Of a stretch of 64,000 nt of DNA, positions 42,193 through 52,925 are shown piece after piece. The stretch is from positions 151,001 through 215,000 of the forward strand of contig CAJHNH020000711.1 in assembly GCA_905116865.2 (NCBI GenBank), written 5' to 3'. A program made the translations under genes and the position numbers. Under the pieces are notes generated by a model. That model had not been told where the DNA came from and did no database searches. It saw only the letters and a list, made by a program, of their open reading frames with translations. The stretch is from Candidula unifasciata (lineage: Eukaryota; Mollusca; Gastropoda; Stylommatophora; Geomitridae). The first letter of the stretch is position 1. Every line of letters starts with the position of its first letter.

Positions 42193-42599
42193 CTTTAGGA
42201 GCTAAGAAAATACTATGATCTGACATTGATGTTAGCATAGTACTGGTCAATGGAGCTATGGGATATATAACAGACATTATAGGGTTGCACTTGTGCTGAG
42301 ATCACATGTGTGCAATAAACTTACCTTCCGCTCATATAGACTTTGTTGATGTCAGTTCACACATTATTGAGCTAAACTCAATATAAAAATTACAGCTAAA
42401 TACATCTATGATTCTGTTGACCATTTGATACTTCCTGTACTTTTATCATGGGCTACAACAGTACGCAGGGGAGCAGAATATGTTGTAATCAATTTAGGAC
42501 TCTTTGCAGATGGTCAAGCATATGTTGCTCCTAGCAGAGTAAACTTCGTGGAAGGGCTTAAACAGAACAAAACTGACTGGGTCAAAACCATGTAACAAT

Positions 42600-43190
42600 G
42601 ATCCTTCAGCAAATATAAAGACACTACAAGCACAGGGTCCACGATAGTCAAAAAGTACATACATAGGAACCTCGTTTCTCAGACTTCTCCCCTTTGTGGT
42701 AATTCAGTGTCTGAATACATTTTTTTAGGTAGGACATGTCTCAGAATCTGGAAAAGAAACTCGGTGCCTGACCAGCCAGTTCACACATAACATATTCACA
42801 GATTGAGTATGATGACTGAGCATCTTGCTCTTAGCGCAGATTCCTGCTCTAATGTACATAAGTCTTTCATGATTTTCTTTTACAATGCTCCTGCTCCGCA
42901 TCCATGATTGGTGGTCGCAGTATATATGTTGGTGTTTTCAAACATATGGTATGTTTATATAGTACACTATTGTGTCAAGGGTATGACTTCAAGAGTTCAC
43001 CGTCACTACTTTGCATTAGATTTTGTTGAGATGTCTAATCTCACAGTGTCATACCTTCAGGTAGCAGCCTGGAGGGGGGGGGGGGTTAGACAGCCTGTCA
43101 GTCACTTACAAAGTTTAAATAGTGAATTATGATGCACTAACAGACACAGATATTGTACCGTAAATTTGTGAATGTTAACAGATTTATTGG
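42600..43190. other. No recognised feature
   Basis: Downstream of the helicase remnant. It may be further decayed Helitron sequence, but I see no motif, hairpin end or ORF that supports it. Confidence 0.3.
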
Positions 43191-43201
43191 AGATGCTGGA
43201 G

Positions 43202-43399
43202 CAGCGGTCCTCAGCCTGTAAGTTGCTACCCTTTTTTTGGGTTGTGCAACTCTTTCACAGGGGTTGCCAAAGACCATCGCAAAACAAATATTCATTGAAG
43301 TTATGAAGTAGCAATGTAAATAACTGTATGTTTGGGAGTCGCCACAACATGATGAACTATATTAAAGGTTTGCAGCGTTAGGAAGGTTGAGAACCTCTG
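43202..43399. mobile_element. SPIN-like hAT MITE, single-unit copy
   Basis: Ends CAGCGGTCCTCAGCCTG and, as complement, CAGAGGTTCTCAACC. Flanks TGCTGGAG (43194-43201) and TACTAGAG (43400-43407) agree at 6 of 8. It contains TTTCACAGGGG, AAGACCATCG and one diverged copy of the 31-bp unit. It is the unexpanded relative of 41311-42192. Confidence 0.88.
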
Positions 43400-43799
43400 T
43401 ACTAGAGTGATAAGTTATTGTTGTTTACATGATTTTTTTTTTAAATTGACTACTTTGAATAATAATGTATAAAAAGGACGGGAAGTGGGGAAAAAATAAA
43501 AATAAAAAAAGTTACAAAATAAACAGACACTTTATAAAATAAGCTTTTACTACTTAAATTTCATACAAAAGTCAATGCTCTAAAAAAAAAAAAAAAAAGA
43601 AAGAATTTATGATATAGTTTATTAGACAGAAGATTTTCATAATGACATTTTTTATCAACATATTTATTGTATGTATACTTAATTATTTAGTTAAATGGAT
43701 ACTCAAGTTTAATTATCTTGGCAAAAAGGTCGTCTGCAATTTTATACCACAGCTAATTAAAGTGAAAAAACTGAGTCACCAGTGAAGAACTAATGTTGA

Positions 43800-44225
43800 A
43801 TTGAGAATCAACATCACAGCACTCGGGACACTCCTATAAGTGCTCAGTCCTCATCTTCAGCAGCAAGCGAAGAGTTCCAATTCTGATGGTACCAGTAACC
43901 GTCTGATTGTGTAGTGAAGAACTAAGAACAGTGGTAGGCTCATGCCAGACAATAATTTCACAAAACATTAAAGAACCAAATGGTTTGGTCATCTGTCAGA
44001 AGGCAGCAAAATCAACCAGCAGCCTGCACGTACTACATGAGAACAACAGGCTACAAAGCAAGAAAGAGACTGATCGGAGGGAGTAAGAAGACATTACAGA
44101 AACATGGTGTGACATTAACACAAGCTGTGCACCTAGCAAAAGACAGAAAACTATATCTGACTCCTCAGTGTGACGCTTTGTGGCATACGAAGACAGAGAT
44201 TTCATTGATACAAATTTAAAAGGGC
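43800..44225. mobile_element. LINE-H 3' end (minus) and RTE fragment (plus)
   Basis: 43800-43915 is the LINE-H tail region on the minus strand (ACATCACAGCACTCGGGACA). 43980-44180 on the plus strand reads LQKHGVTLTQAVHLAKDRK and WHTK, an RTE-type C-terminal segment also seen at 44760-44880. Confidence 0.65.
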
Positions 44226-44264
44226 ACTTTTTAAACCTATTATTGTTTTTCCCATGAGTTGAGG

Positions 44265-44545
44265 AGTTAAGAATTGACATCACAGCAGTCGGGGCATTCC
44301 CATGCATGCTCCATCCTCATTTCCAGCAGCTAGCGCAGAGTTCAAATACTGATGGTACCAGTCACAATCTGGTTAAATGTCCGTCTTGCCTTTCATCTGA
44401 GTGTAGTGAGCTGGCCAGACCCTCTGTTTACACCCAGGTGCCTTATTCTCTCCAGGCCATAACAATCTGCTATCTCTACTGATTCTGTTGCTTGTTCCTA
44501 AAGGGCCTTGACCACATCTGCCTTGTCATGCATTGTTTTCTTCCA
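44265..44545 (-). mobile_element. LINE-H 3' end, minus
   Basis: GACATCACAGCAGTCGGGGC, GATGGTACCAGTCACAATCT and TTGCCTTTCATCTGAGTGTA match 53880-54060 closely, including the downstream GGCCAGACCCTCTG stretch. Confidence 0.8.
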
Positions 44546-44649
44546 TTTGCCGCAGAATCTTTGGGGGCTTTTTTTTTTTTAGATGTGCCATATTTGAGCT
44601 AATAGAGGTTAGCTGTAGTGGGTATATGCACCCATTTCTAGCTTCAAGA

Positions 44650-45325
44650 GAATACAAATAAAAAAAGGATGGCTATAGCAATGCAAAGGTTAAAGAGTAT
44701 TAAAAAGTCTATGGTTTAAGGCACCAGCAAGGATGTCAGAATTAATATTTTGAAAGCATGCAAGAACAAGATGGAAGGATAACATCAGAGAAACTCTACA
44801 ACAGCACGATGTGCCTATGGTCGAGGCAGCCAGAAGAGCTAGAAACAGAACCTTATATCTCCCACGACACCCACGGCGGTAAAAGAGGAAGTGAAGAAGA
44901 AGAAGAAGATGCATTTACCCTGTAGCAACATACGGATGTGAGTTGTGGACTATCTCCCAGTCCTTAAGAAAAAAAAATACAGGCTTTTAAGCTGAAATGC
45001 TATAGAAAAATTACCAGAATATCATAGCCAGAGAAGAGAAGAAATACTGACATTTTAAAGATCTGAACATCAAAGAAGACTGACTAATAAACAGCATCTT
45101 CTCTCAGAAGCTGAAAAATGTTAACCCTGACAGGCACCATGATAGATTGGAAGAAAAAATAGTTGTAGGAAGAAGGGCATGGGCTGACCAACAGGAATAT
45201 GGGCAGAGAATATAAGTGACTCCTTGAATATGAAAGTGGGAGAGCTGACGAGAGACCGAGTTTCTTTCAGGCAGACAGTGATGAGAGCGACATTCTGCAA
45301 AGGACGCTACAATGGTGATGATCTA
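44650..45325 (+). mobile_element. RTE-like LINE remains (families e and d)
   Basis: 44650-44900 reads NIRETLQQHDVPMVEAARRA and RNRTLYLPRHPRR. 44920-45325 contains TYGCELWTISQ-like sequence and the AGAGCTGACGAGAGACCGAG, TTTCAGGCAGACAGTGATGA tail shared with 17540-17785. It ends in ATGGTGATGAT. No intact ORF. Confidence 0.7.
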
Positions 45326-45929
45326 TCTTTAGGAGTATATGTTGAGGCACCAGTCCCTTCAACTGTGTGACTCTCATACCACTGCCTGCAAGTCACAAGA
45401 ATGGACTGAGATTGAACGAGTTAAATATTATTTTGAGCAGGTCTTTTAAATGTGTATATCTTACTTGGACTTTTTCCATTTTGACCTACTCTTTATTTAT
45501 TTCTTACTACGGAGGGATTTTTTGAGGCAGAGTATTATTGTTTCTTTAAAATTCTGTACTTTTAATATTCATTTATTTCTCAAGTTTTTTTACTTACCTA
45601 TGCTGAATGTCACAGTTTCGCATTTACTGAAATTTAGGCAAAACTAGAAGCCAGGTGTCCCAAAACCTGTCGGAGGGGGGGGGGGGGGTGGGGGTGGGGT
45701 GAGACCGCCTGAGACCCCCTTCTAAAAAATCTTAACTCAAAAGGGGTTGTGAGGTGGCCGAGCGCCCCCCACCCCCACACTCACACACACACAATATCTT
45801 TTGAGTCGACGCACTTGCTTCAGGTAATTGCAACAATACGATAAACAGTGTAAGGGTTTACTACTCATGGTTTCTGGATTTCAAAAGAAAAACATTTACG
45901 TTCAATTTTAATGTTGTCTAGTGCAGGCA

Positions 45930-46753
45930 CCAGACAACAGTTATAACATATGGCCGTAAATCCTGGACAATCGGTAGGCAGGCCAAACAATTCTCTTGAG
46001 GCCTCAGAAATGTGATTTTACAGAAGAATGCTTAGAATACCTTGAACAGCCAAAAAGCAACCAAGAGGTTTTGAAAGAGGCGGGAGTCCAAGTCCTTTTG
46101 AGAAAAAAAAAAAGAAAAGCTCGACCACGTTCAGACTGCTGCTGGCTAGCCTAGGCTGCTAGCAGTCTTCGCCTGTATTTGTGGTCTGGGTTATTTGTGT
46201 CACTTTCGTGACTGAATACTAGTGTTTGTGCCATTTCTGGGCTTGATGCTTCCATCCGAATCAAACCGCTCGTCCTGTTGTCACTGGTGCATGTCTTCCT
46301 TCTTCTTTATTGGTGTTTCCTGTTTGTTCTGTCTCCCTTTGATCTGGCTAGGCGTATCTCGAAGGAGAGCGAGCTTCCATACACAACGCCTTTTGGACCA
46401 CCATTTATTGTTTTAAAATGTTGAGTATTTTAATTTTGCCAAAAAGTACTGAAAACTGTTTTTGAATGTGAATAGTTAAGAGGCGGGAGCCCGAAGACAA
46501 CTTATCACAGACATCAGAAGGAGACAGTCATAATTTTTCGGCCATGTTATGAGAAGAGGGAAAATAGAACATGTTGTGACCACTGGAAAGATATGTGGAA
46601 GGAGGGATAGAGGAAGACAACGAGAGAAGATTCTTGACAGTCTTGTTGCATGGCATGGAGGTTTGTCGGCACACGAACTGATACATGCTTCAGGAGATCG
46701 CAGATTATGGAGAGGCATGATCGCCCACGCCAGTCGGCAAGGCACCAGATAAG
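45930..46753 (+). mobile_element. RTE-like LINE 3' end (family a), interrupted
   Basis: 45930-46093 and 46481-46753 are collinear with the complement of 17041-17507: GRKSWTIGRQAKQF.., then MRRGKIEHVVTTGKICGRRD, RGRQREKILDSLVAWHG and HASGDRRLWRGMIAHASRQG. A stop follows. A 0.39-kb insertion separates the two parts. Confidence 0.88.
46094..46480. mobile_element. Insertion in RTE element with about 16-bp target duplication
   Basis: AGAGGCGGGAGTCCAAG (left) and AGAGGCGGGAGCCCGAAG (right) duplicate the target. The insert starts TCCTTTTGAG and an A run, holds the palindromic CTGGCTAGCCTAGGCTGCTAGCAG-like centre near 46140, and ends AATAGTTA. No similarity to the other families here was recognised. 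Confidence 0.65.
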
Positions 46754-46839
46754 GAGTGCAGGCATCTCAAACTTGCGATTCGCGTGCCGTATGCGACCCT
46801 TTGCAAGCACCCGTTAAAAGTAATAGACTTCTTCTTCTT

Positions 46840-47400
46840 CGATCCGTCTGTCAGAAAACATATATCAGGAGGCCGGTAGCCTTTATGAAAGCTATTGTGC
46901 AGTCCATATCCTCTCGGGTACCATACAGTTTTGTCTTCGTTGGGTTTGGAACAGGCCAAATTGCGTCTCTGTTGTCAGCATACAGGTGACAGTGTTGGAG
47001 CACATGCTCAGCATTTTAGGGTGCCACGCTGCAGGGACAAGTCTCCGTGTTTCCTACACCGAAAAATTTGAACATATATTGACGAAGTCCGTTGTGCCCA
47101 GTCCTTAGTCTGAATTTAAAACACTGTCCCTCTCTAGAGAGGCGATGAAAAAAATTGGGGAAAGATTTTGGTGTTTGTATCCAGCCACCTTTCTTGGATA
47201 CTAGATTGTATTAATGTTTTCGTCTCTTGGTGGGTTAAGTCGCTTTTTAGTTGTACCATGTCACTGCCCTGCCGCTTCTGGCCAATCTGTTCGCTATTTC
47301 ATTGCCTTCCAAGCCACAGTAACCTGGAATCCACTGCAGTACAGATTGTACTACTGAAAAGCCGAAGTGAATCAGCTGTTGCGTCAAGTCTACACAAAAT
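46840..47400 (-). pseudogene. Non-LTR retrotransposon RNase H and C-terminus, second family
   Basis: The minus strand reads VLQWIPGYCGLEGNEIANRL (RNase H end, with Y and N where H and D are usual). Then comes KFRLRTGHNGLRQYMFKFFG, CPC, NAEHVLQHC. The LRTGHN and HVLQ.C motifs mark the C-terminal zinc-like region of I/Jockey-group LINEs. It differs from LINE-H. Confidence 0.8.
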
Positions 47401-47708
47401 AATAGTAATAATAACAATAATAATAATAAATAGGGTTAGTCTGATAAATGAGGACGTCTTCTTATACACGGATAAATACGGTAACGTGTGTGCATGTCTA
47501 CACTGAAGGAAGACTGCAGAGTATCTTCCGTTGTCTTTGGAAATATTAAGTGATGGGGCACTAATCTCTTCTACTATGCAACTCTCGTACGACTGTCTGC
47601 AAGAGTAAAGACGAACCCTTATACGTCGAGGATTGCATTGAAAAACCAGTTCACTTTTAGTCAACACCATCGGCATCATAAACCATTATGATAATGTTTT
47701 AGTGAAGT

Positions 47709-47941
47709 TAGGTTACTTGCGTATCCCTTACATGACGTTGCAGAACCAACCCCAGCAGCCCGTGGCTGTTGTGTGGTTTTTCTAGGCAAATTTACGTCCA
47801 GTAGTTTGCCATTGCTTCTGGACGGTCAGCTTTCTTGATACCACTGTCGAAACCAACGCAAGGCGCATGGCCCGCAGCCGGGATCGAACCCGGCATCCCG
47901 GCATTACGAAGCGTTCGCATCGACTTAGCCACAGAGCCGAC
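47709..47941 (-). mobile_element. tRNA-derived SINE (family D), exact target duplication
   Basis: Perfect TTAGTGAAGT repeats at 47699-47708 and 47942-47951. On the minus strand it opens TCTGTGGCTAAGTCGATGCG (A box) and GGGTTCGATCCC (B box). It continues to a TTTACGTCCAG/GGACGTTGCAG body and ends TAACCT. Confidence 0.92.
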
Positions 47942-48002
47942 TTAGTGAAGTAGAAGGGGACAAAAAGGGATGGATTTTCTGCATGTTCTTGATATTTGGT
48001 AA

Positions 48003-48180
48003 GTAAAAGTAAAGGAAGGTACCCTTTTCCACGCCTCCAGGAGTATTGGGTATATAGGGCTAGACCAAGATTTATAGACCAATCGACACTTGGTGGGTGA
48101 TGTGGTCAGCATGACGCCGGCCGCCTTTTCTTCCCAAGACTTGACCCGGTACCCCTTTAAGGCTTTGTTCTTGCAGAGGG
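48003..48180 (-). mobile_element. SINE B fragment, minus
   Basis: TACCCTTTTCCACGCCTCCA, GGTGGGTGATGTGGTCAGCA and GACCCGGTACCCCTTTAAGG are the complement of the B module. 48180-48260 repeats part of it (GGTCGGTGATGTGGTCAACA). Confidence 0.7.
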
Positions 48181-48289
48181 TGATATAATTATAAAGCAAT
48201 CGTCACTCGGTCGGTGATGTGGTCAACATAATGTCGTCTGCCTTGATTTCCTAGCACAATTCCCAAAAGCACTTGTAGACGGTATACCT

Positions 48290-48510
48290 CGAGCAAAGGA
48301 GCGGCTGGCCAAACGGTTACAACGCCGGGCTCTCAAACAGGAGACCCGCGTTCGAATCCTCGGTAAGGCTGGGGATTTTTTTAATGTCGGGGGCAAAATC
48401 AATTCCTCACCTGCACAGTCCGTGGCGACAGCACTAGCCATGCGGCCGATAATCCTCAGACTCAAAGCCCCCTCCACCCCCGCCTACACCGCAAAAGTGG
48501 TAAAATAAAA
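48290..48510 (+). mobile_element. tRNA-derived SINE (family E)
   Basis: Head: GCGGCTGGCCAAACGGTTAC, GCCGGGCTCTCAAAC and CGCGTTCGAATCCTCGG, which looks like A and B boxes. Then GGCTGGGGATTTTTTTAATG and a body ending GGTAAAATAAAA. Confidence 0.75.
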
Positions 48511-48689
48511 GCAGTATTTGGCAATTGATACCTTAGAGCTCAAGCAGTTATACAAATTCGCGTCTAGTTGGATTCGTCACCAAGAGCCGTTTGTGTGTAT
48601 GTGCGAGGGCGGGTAATGGATAAATGCATGGATGTCTGCCTGCCTTTATGTATATAATATTACAATGCACGTAATTGAAGCAGTAGTCA

Positions 48690-48910
48690 ACGTAAAACAG
48701 TGAAGATCGTATGTAAGTTGTACCCTAAGCGATAAACACCCGGTGACACAAAGTGCCACCATGCGGATGAGGATCACCTTTGGAGAGGTCCCATAAACCC
48801 CGATCAGCCATTAAGTCATATTTATGGCCCGGCTATATTTAGGACCCCCGGCAAAAGTCAGGGCGGGGCTTCAAATAACAAAAAATTGCATCCCACAAGT
48901 GGACGACTTG
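48690..48910 (-). mobile_element. SINE-like repeat (family F), minus
   Basis: GCGATAAACACCCGGTGACA, AAAGTGCCACCATGCGGATG and GGCAAAAGTCAGGGCGGGGC match the copy at 4108-4335. Confidence 0.78.
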
Positions 48911-49404
48911 TAGTTTTTATAATGAAGATCGTGAAGTAATCATTAAGCTTGCCGTAGAGTACAGAGCTTTAAGCTGGGGAAACAGATGTGAGTATTAAAC
49001 CACTGGTTGACGATAATACTGAAGATTGACACCGGTAGAACCGTGTTGTGTCATGAGATATCAGGAAGTAGGATCTTAACGAGGGTGTGAGGCAAAGTCT
49101 TTGATAAGCGGCCCTGCAGTTGCCTGGCAGCTGCTTGGAATCGGAGAATGAACAGACAACCACTCAAAAGGCTATCTCATATTACTTGATTCTGCGCTCT
49201 TGTTCTGTCTGATTCTTGGACCACGCTCCCGGGAAGTAAACAAACTACAGATAAGTGAAGGGAAAGTGGGTGCAACGCTGTGTAGGTTGAAGTACTTAAG
49301 TGGAATTTCAGTCCTAGCTTTGATGAACTTGAGTCAGTATAAAACTATGCTGAGATCAATTCTAATAGGGCCAGGATCAGTTCATCTTAGGTAAGAACAG
49401 ACAT

Positions 49405-49790
49405 CATCATCATAGCAACAGGGTTATTCGCATACGCGCGCCGTCCTCGTCTTCAGCAGCAAGCGAAGGGTTCCAATGCCGACCTTACCAGTAATATTGT
49501 GAATAGGTTAGGCTAGTTGCGTATCCTTTACAGGACGTTGCAGAACCAACCCAACAGCCCCTTTCTGTTGTGTGGTTTCTCTAGGCAAATTTACGTCCAG
49601 TAGTTTGCCATTGCTCTCTGGAGGGTCGGCCCCCTGATACCACTGTCGAAACCAACGCAAGGCGCGTGGCCTGCAGCTGGGATCGAACCCGGCACCCCGG
49701 CATTTGAAGCGTCGCATCGAATTAGCCACAGAGATGACAATATTGTGAATACGTGTCCGTTTTATCTTCAGGTCGGTATCTGTGGCATAC
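49405..49790 (-). mobile_element. LINE-H 3' fragment split by SINE D
   Basis: 49405-49505 (TTCAGCAGCAAGCGAAGGGT, CCTTACCAGTAATATTGTG) continues at 49752 (ACGTGTCCGTTTTATCTTCA). Between them, SINE D at 49506-49738 is flanked by perfect 13-bp repeats AATATTGTGAATA (49493-49505, 49739-49751). Confidence 0.88.
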
Positions 49791-50030
49791 GCGCTGCGAA
49801 CTCGCTTCGTAATGCTGGGTGCTAGGTTCGATCTCAGCTGCAAGCGATCTGATAACAGGTCGCCTTACGTTGATATCGACAGCCGACTGTTCAGCCCGCT
49901 ATGGCAAACTACTGAACGTAAATTTCTCTAGAATAACCACATAAGCAAGGCCCCCACCCCCTCCCCAAAGTGCTGTGGCTGGTTCTGCAGCGTCCTGTAA
50001 AGTGAAGAGGATACACAGTTAACTTGAAAT
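49790..50030 (+). mobile_element. SINE D, plus orientation
   Basis: TAGGTTCGATCTCAGCTGCA (B box), CTACTGAACGTAAATTTCTC, TGGTTCTGCAGCGTCCTGTA and AGAGGATACACAGTTAACTT. It is opposite in orientation to the copy 50 bp upstream. Confidence 0.75.
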
Positions 50031-50573
50031 TACCTTGATATTCTATCTTGGGGCATTGTTATAGTCGAGAGGATGGATTTCATTGCACCAAGTTTTGTGT
50101 CGCTCTCTGCAGAACGGCTAACTAATGCGGCAATGAATTTGCAACGTAAATAAAGGAAGCTTGGCTAAATTGTTCAGGATTAACTGCCCTATTTATAATA
50201 AAAGAGACAGTAAAAAAAGCGTGTTAAGCTCTAAAGCGAAAGAAAATATTATAAGAAGTTATTTACAGTGTGTGGAATTATAACATAAACACGGAAAAAC
50301 GTAAATATCCAGGCCTCAATGTGGCTGAAACAAATGTTGCTACGGACAAAAATGCCACAGTATACACAACACATAAACCATGAAGATGACAGACCTAGTC
50401 TGTCACTGGGAGAACATATACAAGCTGGAGGTCGTGGCACAGACTGAAGTAAATGTGAAATCTTCTGCTTTAGAGAAAGGCTGATAAAGATCTGTTGTGT
50501 CGTAGACACGTTGGTAACAGAAAGTGTACAGTGCTTGGTTATGTAACTAGAGGCCACGTAACTCTTTCGAAGG

Positions 50574-50720
50574 GGGCTGCGGGGTATTGAGGGATAGTGT
50601 CCGCCTCGAGTGCTAGAGGTTCAATCCCCGGTAAGAGCTTGGATGTTTTTTTCACGTGGACTTCGACTTCTAGTAATTCCCCTGGTCGGACGCCCGTGTG
50701 CAATGTTGAGAACGCAAAAA
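50574..50720 (+). mobile_element. SINE E, plus
   Basis: GGGCTGCGGGGTATTGAGGG, TCCGCCTCGAGTGCTAGAGG, TTCAATCCCCGGTAAGAGC and TTTTTTTCACGTGGACT match the copy cut by the window end at 63902. Confidence 0.75.
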
Positions 50721-50825
50721 ATCCCTTGACAGTTGGAAATCGAAAAGAGTAGCCTAGCGGCGCTGTCCGGGCAAAATTTTGTGTTAAAAATCTACCTAAA
50801 GTATTTCAGGATCCTCGCCGGTGCA

Positions 50826-51165
50826 ACAGAATCAGTGCACTGTGCTGAGCTTCTTCGGACAGACTTGAGTTAGAAGAAGAACGGAGCACTTATGGGTTAC
50901 TACCTGTGTGATATGATCTTGATCTGTTGTTAAAAAACTCAAACTCTTTTAGTACCAGGGAGCCCACTATACGTTCATTGGGTAGAATGATTTACTTAAC
51001 TTGCCTATTTCTTCTGTTATGCTACCCGCTTATATTTAAGCTGTTACCATAGTTGGAAGTTTGAACAACGGATCAACATCATGGCACAAGGGTAGTAACC
51101 CAGAAGTGCTCCGTTCTTCTTCTAACTCAAGCCTGAGTGCGAAGAATCTCAGCGCAGTGCCCGAA
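50826..51165. repeat. Inverted repeat with arms of about 110 bp (foldback-like)
   Basis: The left arm (GTGCACTGTGCTGAGCTTCT, TGAGTTAGAAGAAGAACGGA, GCACTTATGGGTTACTACC) pairs with 51058-51165. A third arm-length copy lies at 51655-51768, just before a SINE B. Confidence 0.78.
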
Positions 51166-51189
51166 CTCAAGCTGTGCCTTACTACTGTG

Positions 51190-51490
51190 CATTGTCATGG
51201 TGCCTTTTAACCGTGTGGATTCCGGTGCCCCAGTGGAGTGGGCGTGGAGGAACTAAACCCACAAGCATGTCGTACGGGGTGAATCAGGGGGAGTTTGCTT
51301 CGAAGTCGGAGAGCATCTACCTGAGAGGGAAAGAACCATCATTCTGCATGCAAATAAGCCAGATCTGTAAAACGGATGTGATCCGAAAAGATCAAGTTCT
51401 GGAATAAGACTAAAATCCAGAACTGGACAAACAACCACAGCTTTCCACCGAAGTTTACAGCCAATGAACGCTAAAAAAAAAAAAAAAAGA
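51190..51490 (+). mobile_element. SINE-like repeat (family A)
   Basis: AGTTTGCTTCGAAGTCGGAG, ACCTGAGAGGGAAAGAACCA, CAAGTTCTGGAATAAGACTA and GGACAAACAACCACAGCTTT, with an A-rich tail at 51474-51488. Confidence 0.8.
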
Positions 51491-51756
51491 TAAGAAGAGA
51501 AAATGCCTAATGACTAAACTATGCATTTTTTTCATTTTTGTCTATCCAAACTCAATTCCTATCAATGCTGTTGTTGACCCATGAGGTATTCACAAGTGAT
51601 CTGCCAATTGTATCTCATGTCTTCTTCTTTGTGCACCGGCCATAAATTTAAAGTTTGAAGTTTGAACAACGGATGAACATCCTGGCACACGGGTAGTAAC
51701 ACATAAATGCTTCATTCTTCTTCTAATTCAAGTTAGAGTCCGAAGAAGCTCACCAT

Positions 51757-52012
51757 GGTGCACAGACTCTGTAGCACTGGCGAGGATCCTGATCGGAAGG
51801 TCGTGGGTTCAGGTCCCGAAGAAATCTGACTTTTCCCCCCTTCAAAATTGACCTTGACTCCCAGGTCCACCGAGACTGAAGTCGGTACCAGGTAAATGTG
51901 ATGGGAAGTAAAGGCGGCTGGCGTGATGTTGACTACATCACCCACCAAGTGCTGACTGACCTGTGAAATACAGGTCTAGACCTATGCGCCTGAAGGCGTT
52001 AGAAATGGTATT
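51757..52012 (+). mobile_element. tRNA-derived SINE (family B)
   Basis: AAGGTCGTGGGTTCAGGTCC (B box), AAGTCGGTACCAGGTAAATG, TTGACTACATCACCCACCAA and GCGCCTGAAGGCGTTAGAAA. The 33-bp array begins about 20 bp after its end. Confidence 0.8.
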
Positions 52013-52028
52013 TTCCTTGTTTGGATTC

Positions 52029-52925
52029 AGTATAACTGTGCTATGTCGCTACACGGTTGATCATATAACTGTGCTATGTCGCTACCCGGTTGAAAATATA
52101 ACTATGCTATGTCGCTACACGGTAGAACATATAACTGTGCTATGTTGCTACACGGTAGAACATATAACTGTGCTATGTCGCTACACGGTTGATCATATAA
52201 CTATGCTATGTAGCTACACGGTTGAAAATATAACTATGCTATGTCGCTACACGGTTGAACATATAACTATGCTATGTCGCTACACGGTAGAACATATAAC
52301 TATGCTATGTCGCTACACGGTAGAACATATAACTGTGCTATGTCGCTACACGGTAGAAAATATAACTATGCTATGTCGCTACACGGTTGATCATATAACT
52401 GTGCTATGTAGCTACACTGTAGAACATATAACTGTGCTATGAAGCTACACGGTTGAACATATAACTGTGCTATATAGCTACACGGTAGAACATATAACTG
52501 TGCTATGTCGCTACACGCTTGAACATATAACTATGCTATGTCGCTACACGGTTGAACATATAACTGTGCTATGTCGCTACACGGTTGAACATATAACTGT
52601 GCTATGTCGCTACACTGTTGATCATATAACTGTGCTATGTCGCTACACGGTTGAACATATAACTGTGCTATGTCGCTACACTGTTGATCATATAACTGTG
52701 CTATGTCGCTACACTGTTGATCATATAACTGTGCTATGTCGCTACACTGTTGATCATATAACTGTGCTATGTCGCTACACTGTTGATCATATAACTGTGC
52801 TATGTCGCTACACTGTTGATCATATAACTGTGCTATGTCGCTACACGGTTGAACATATAACTGTGCTATGTCGCTACACTGTTGATCATATAACTGTGCT
52901 ATGTCGCTACACGGTTGAACATAGT
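52029..52925 (+). repeat. 33-bp tandem array, about 27 units
   Basis: The unit is ATAACTGTGCTATGTCGCTA plus CACGGTTGAACAT, with variants such as CTGTTGATC. Because 33 bp is 11 codons, the plus strand carries long open frames of HITVLCRYTVE repeats (52467-52997 and before). There is no evidence that these are expressed. Confidence 0.97.

Larger units (their letters stand above)
41225..42595 (+). pseudogene. Pif1-type helicase remnant (Helitron-like), split by a hAT MITE
   Basis: Before the MITE the frame reads PTDVNTTGGLPRELEIPLG. After it come AKKIL, a stop, then SDIDVSIVLVNGAMGYITDI. Further on, VVINLGLFADGQAYVAPSRV and NFVEGL. These are the late motifs of Pif1-like helicases (TGGLP.EL..GA...L..NIDVS.GLVNGA.G; ..DLG..IFADGQAYVALSRV..L.GL). 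The helicase motif before VVINLG is degraded and several stops occur. Such helicases are carried by Helitrons; no Rep domain or Helitron end was found here. Confidence 0.82.

Noticed and set aside
48296..48365. True tRNA gene
   Set aside because: A and B boxes are present, but no paired acceptor stem. The sequence continues as a SINE body found elsewhere.
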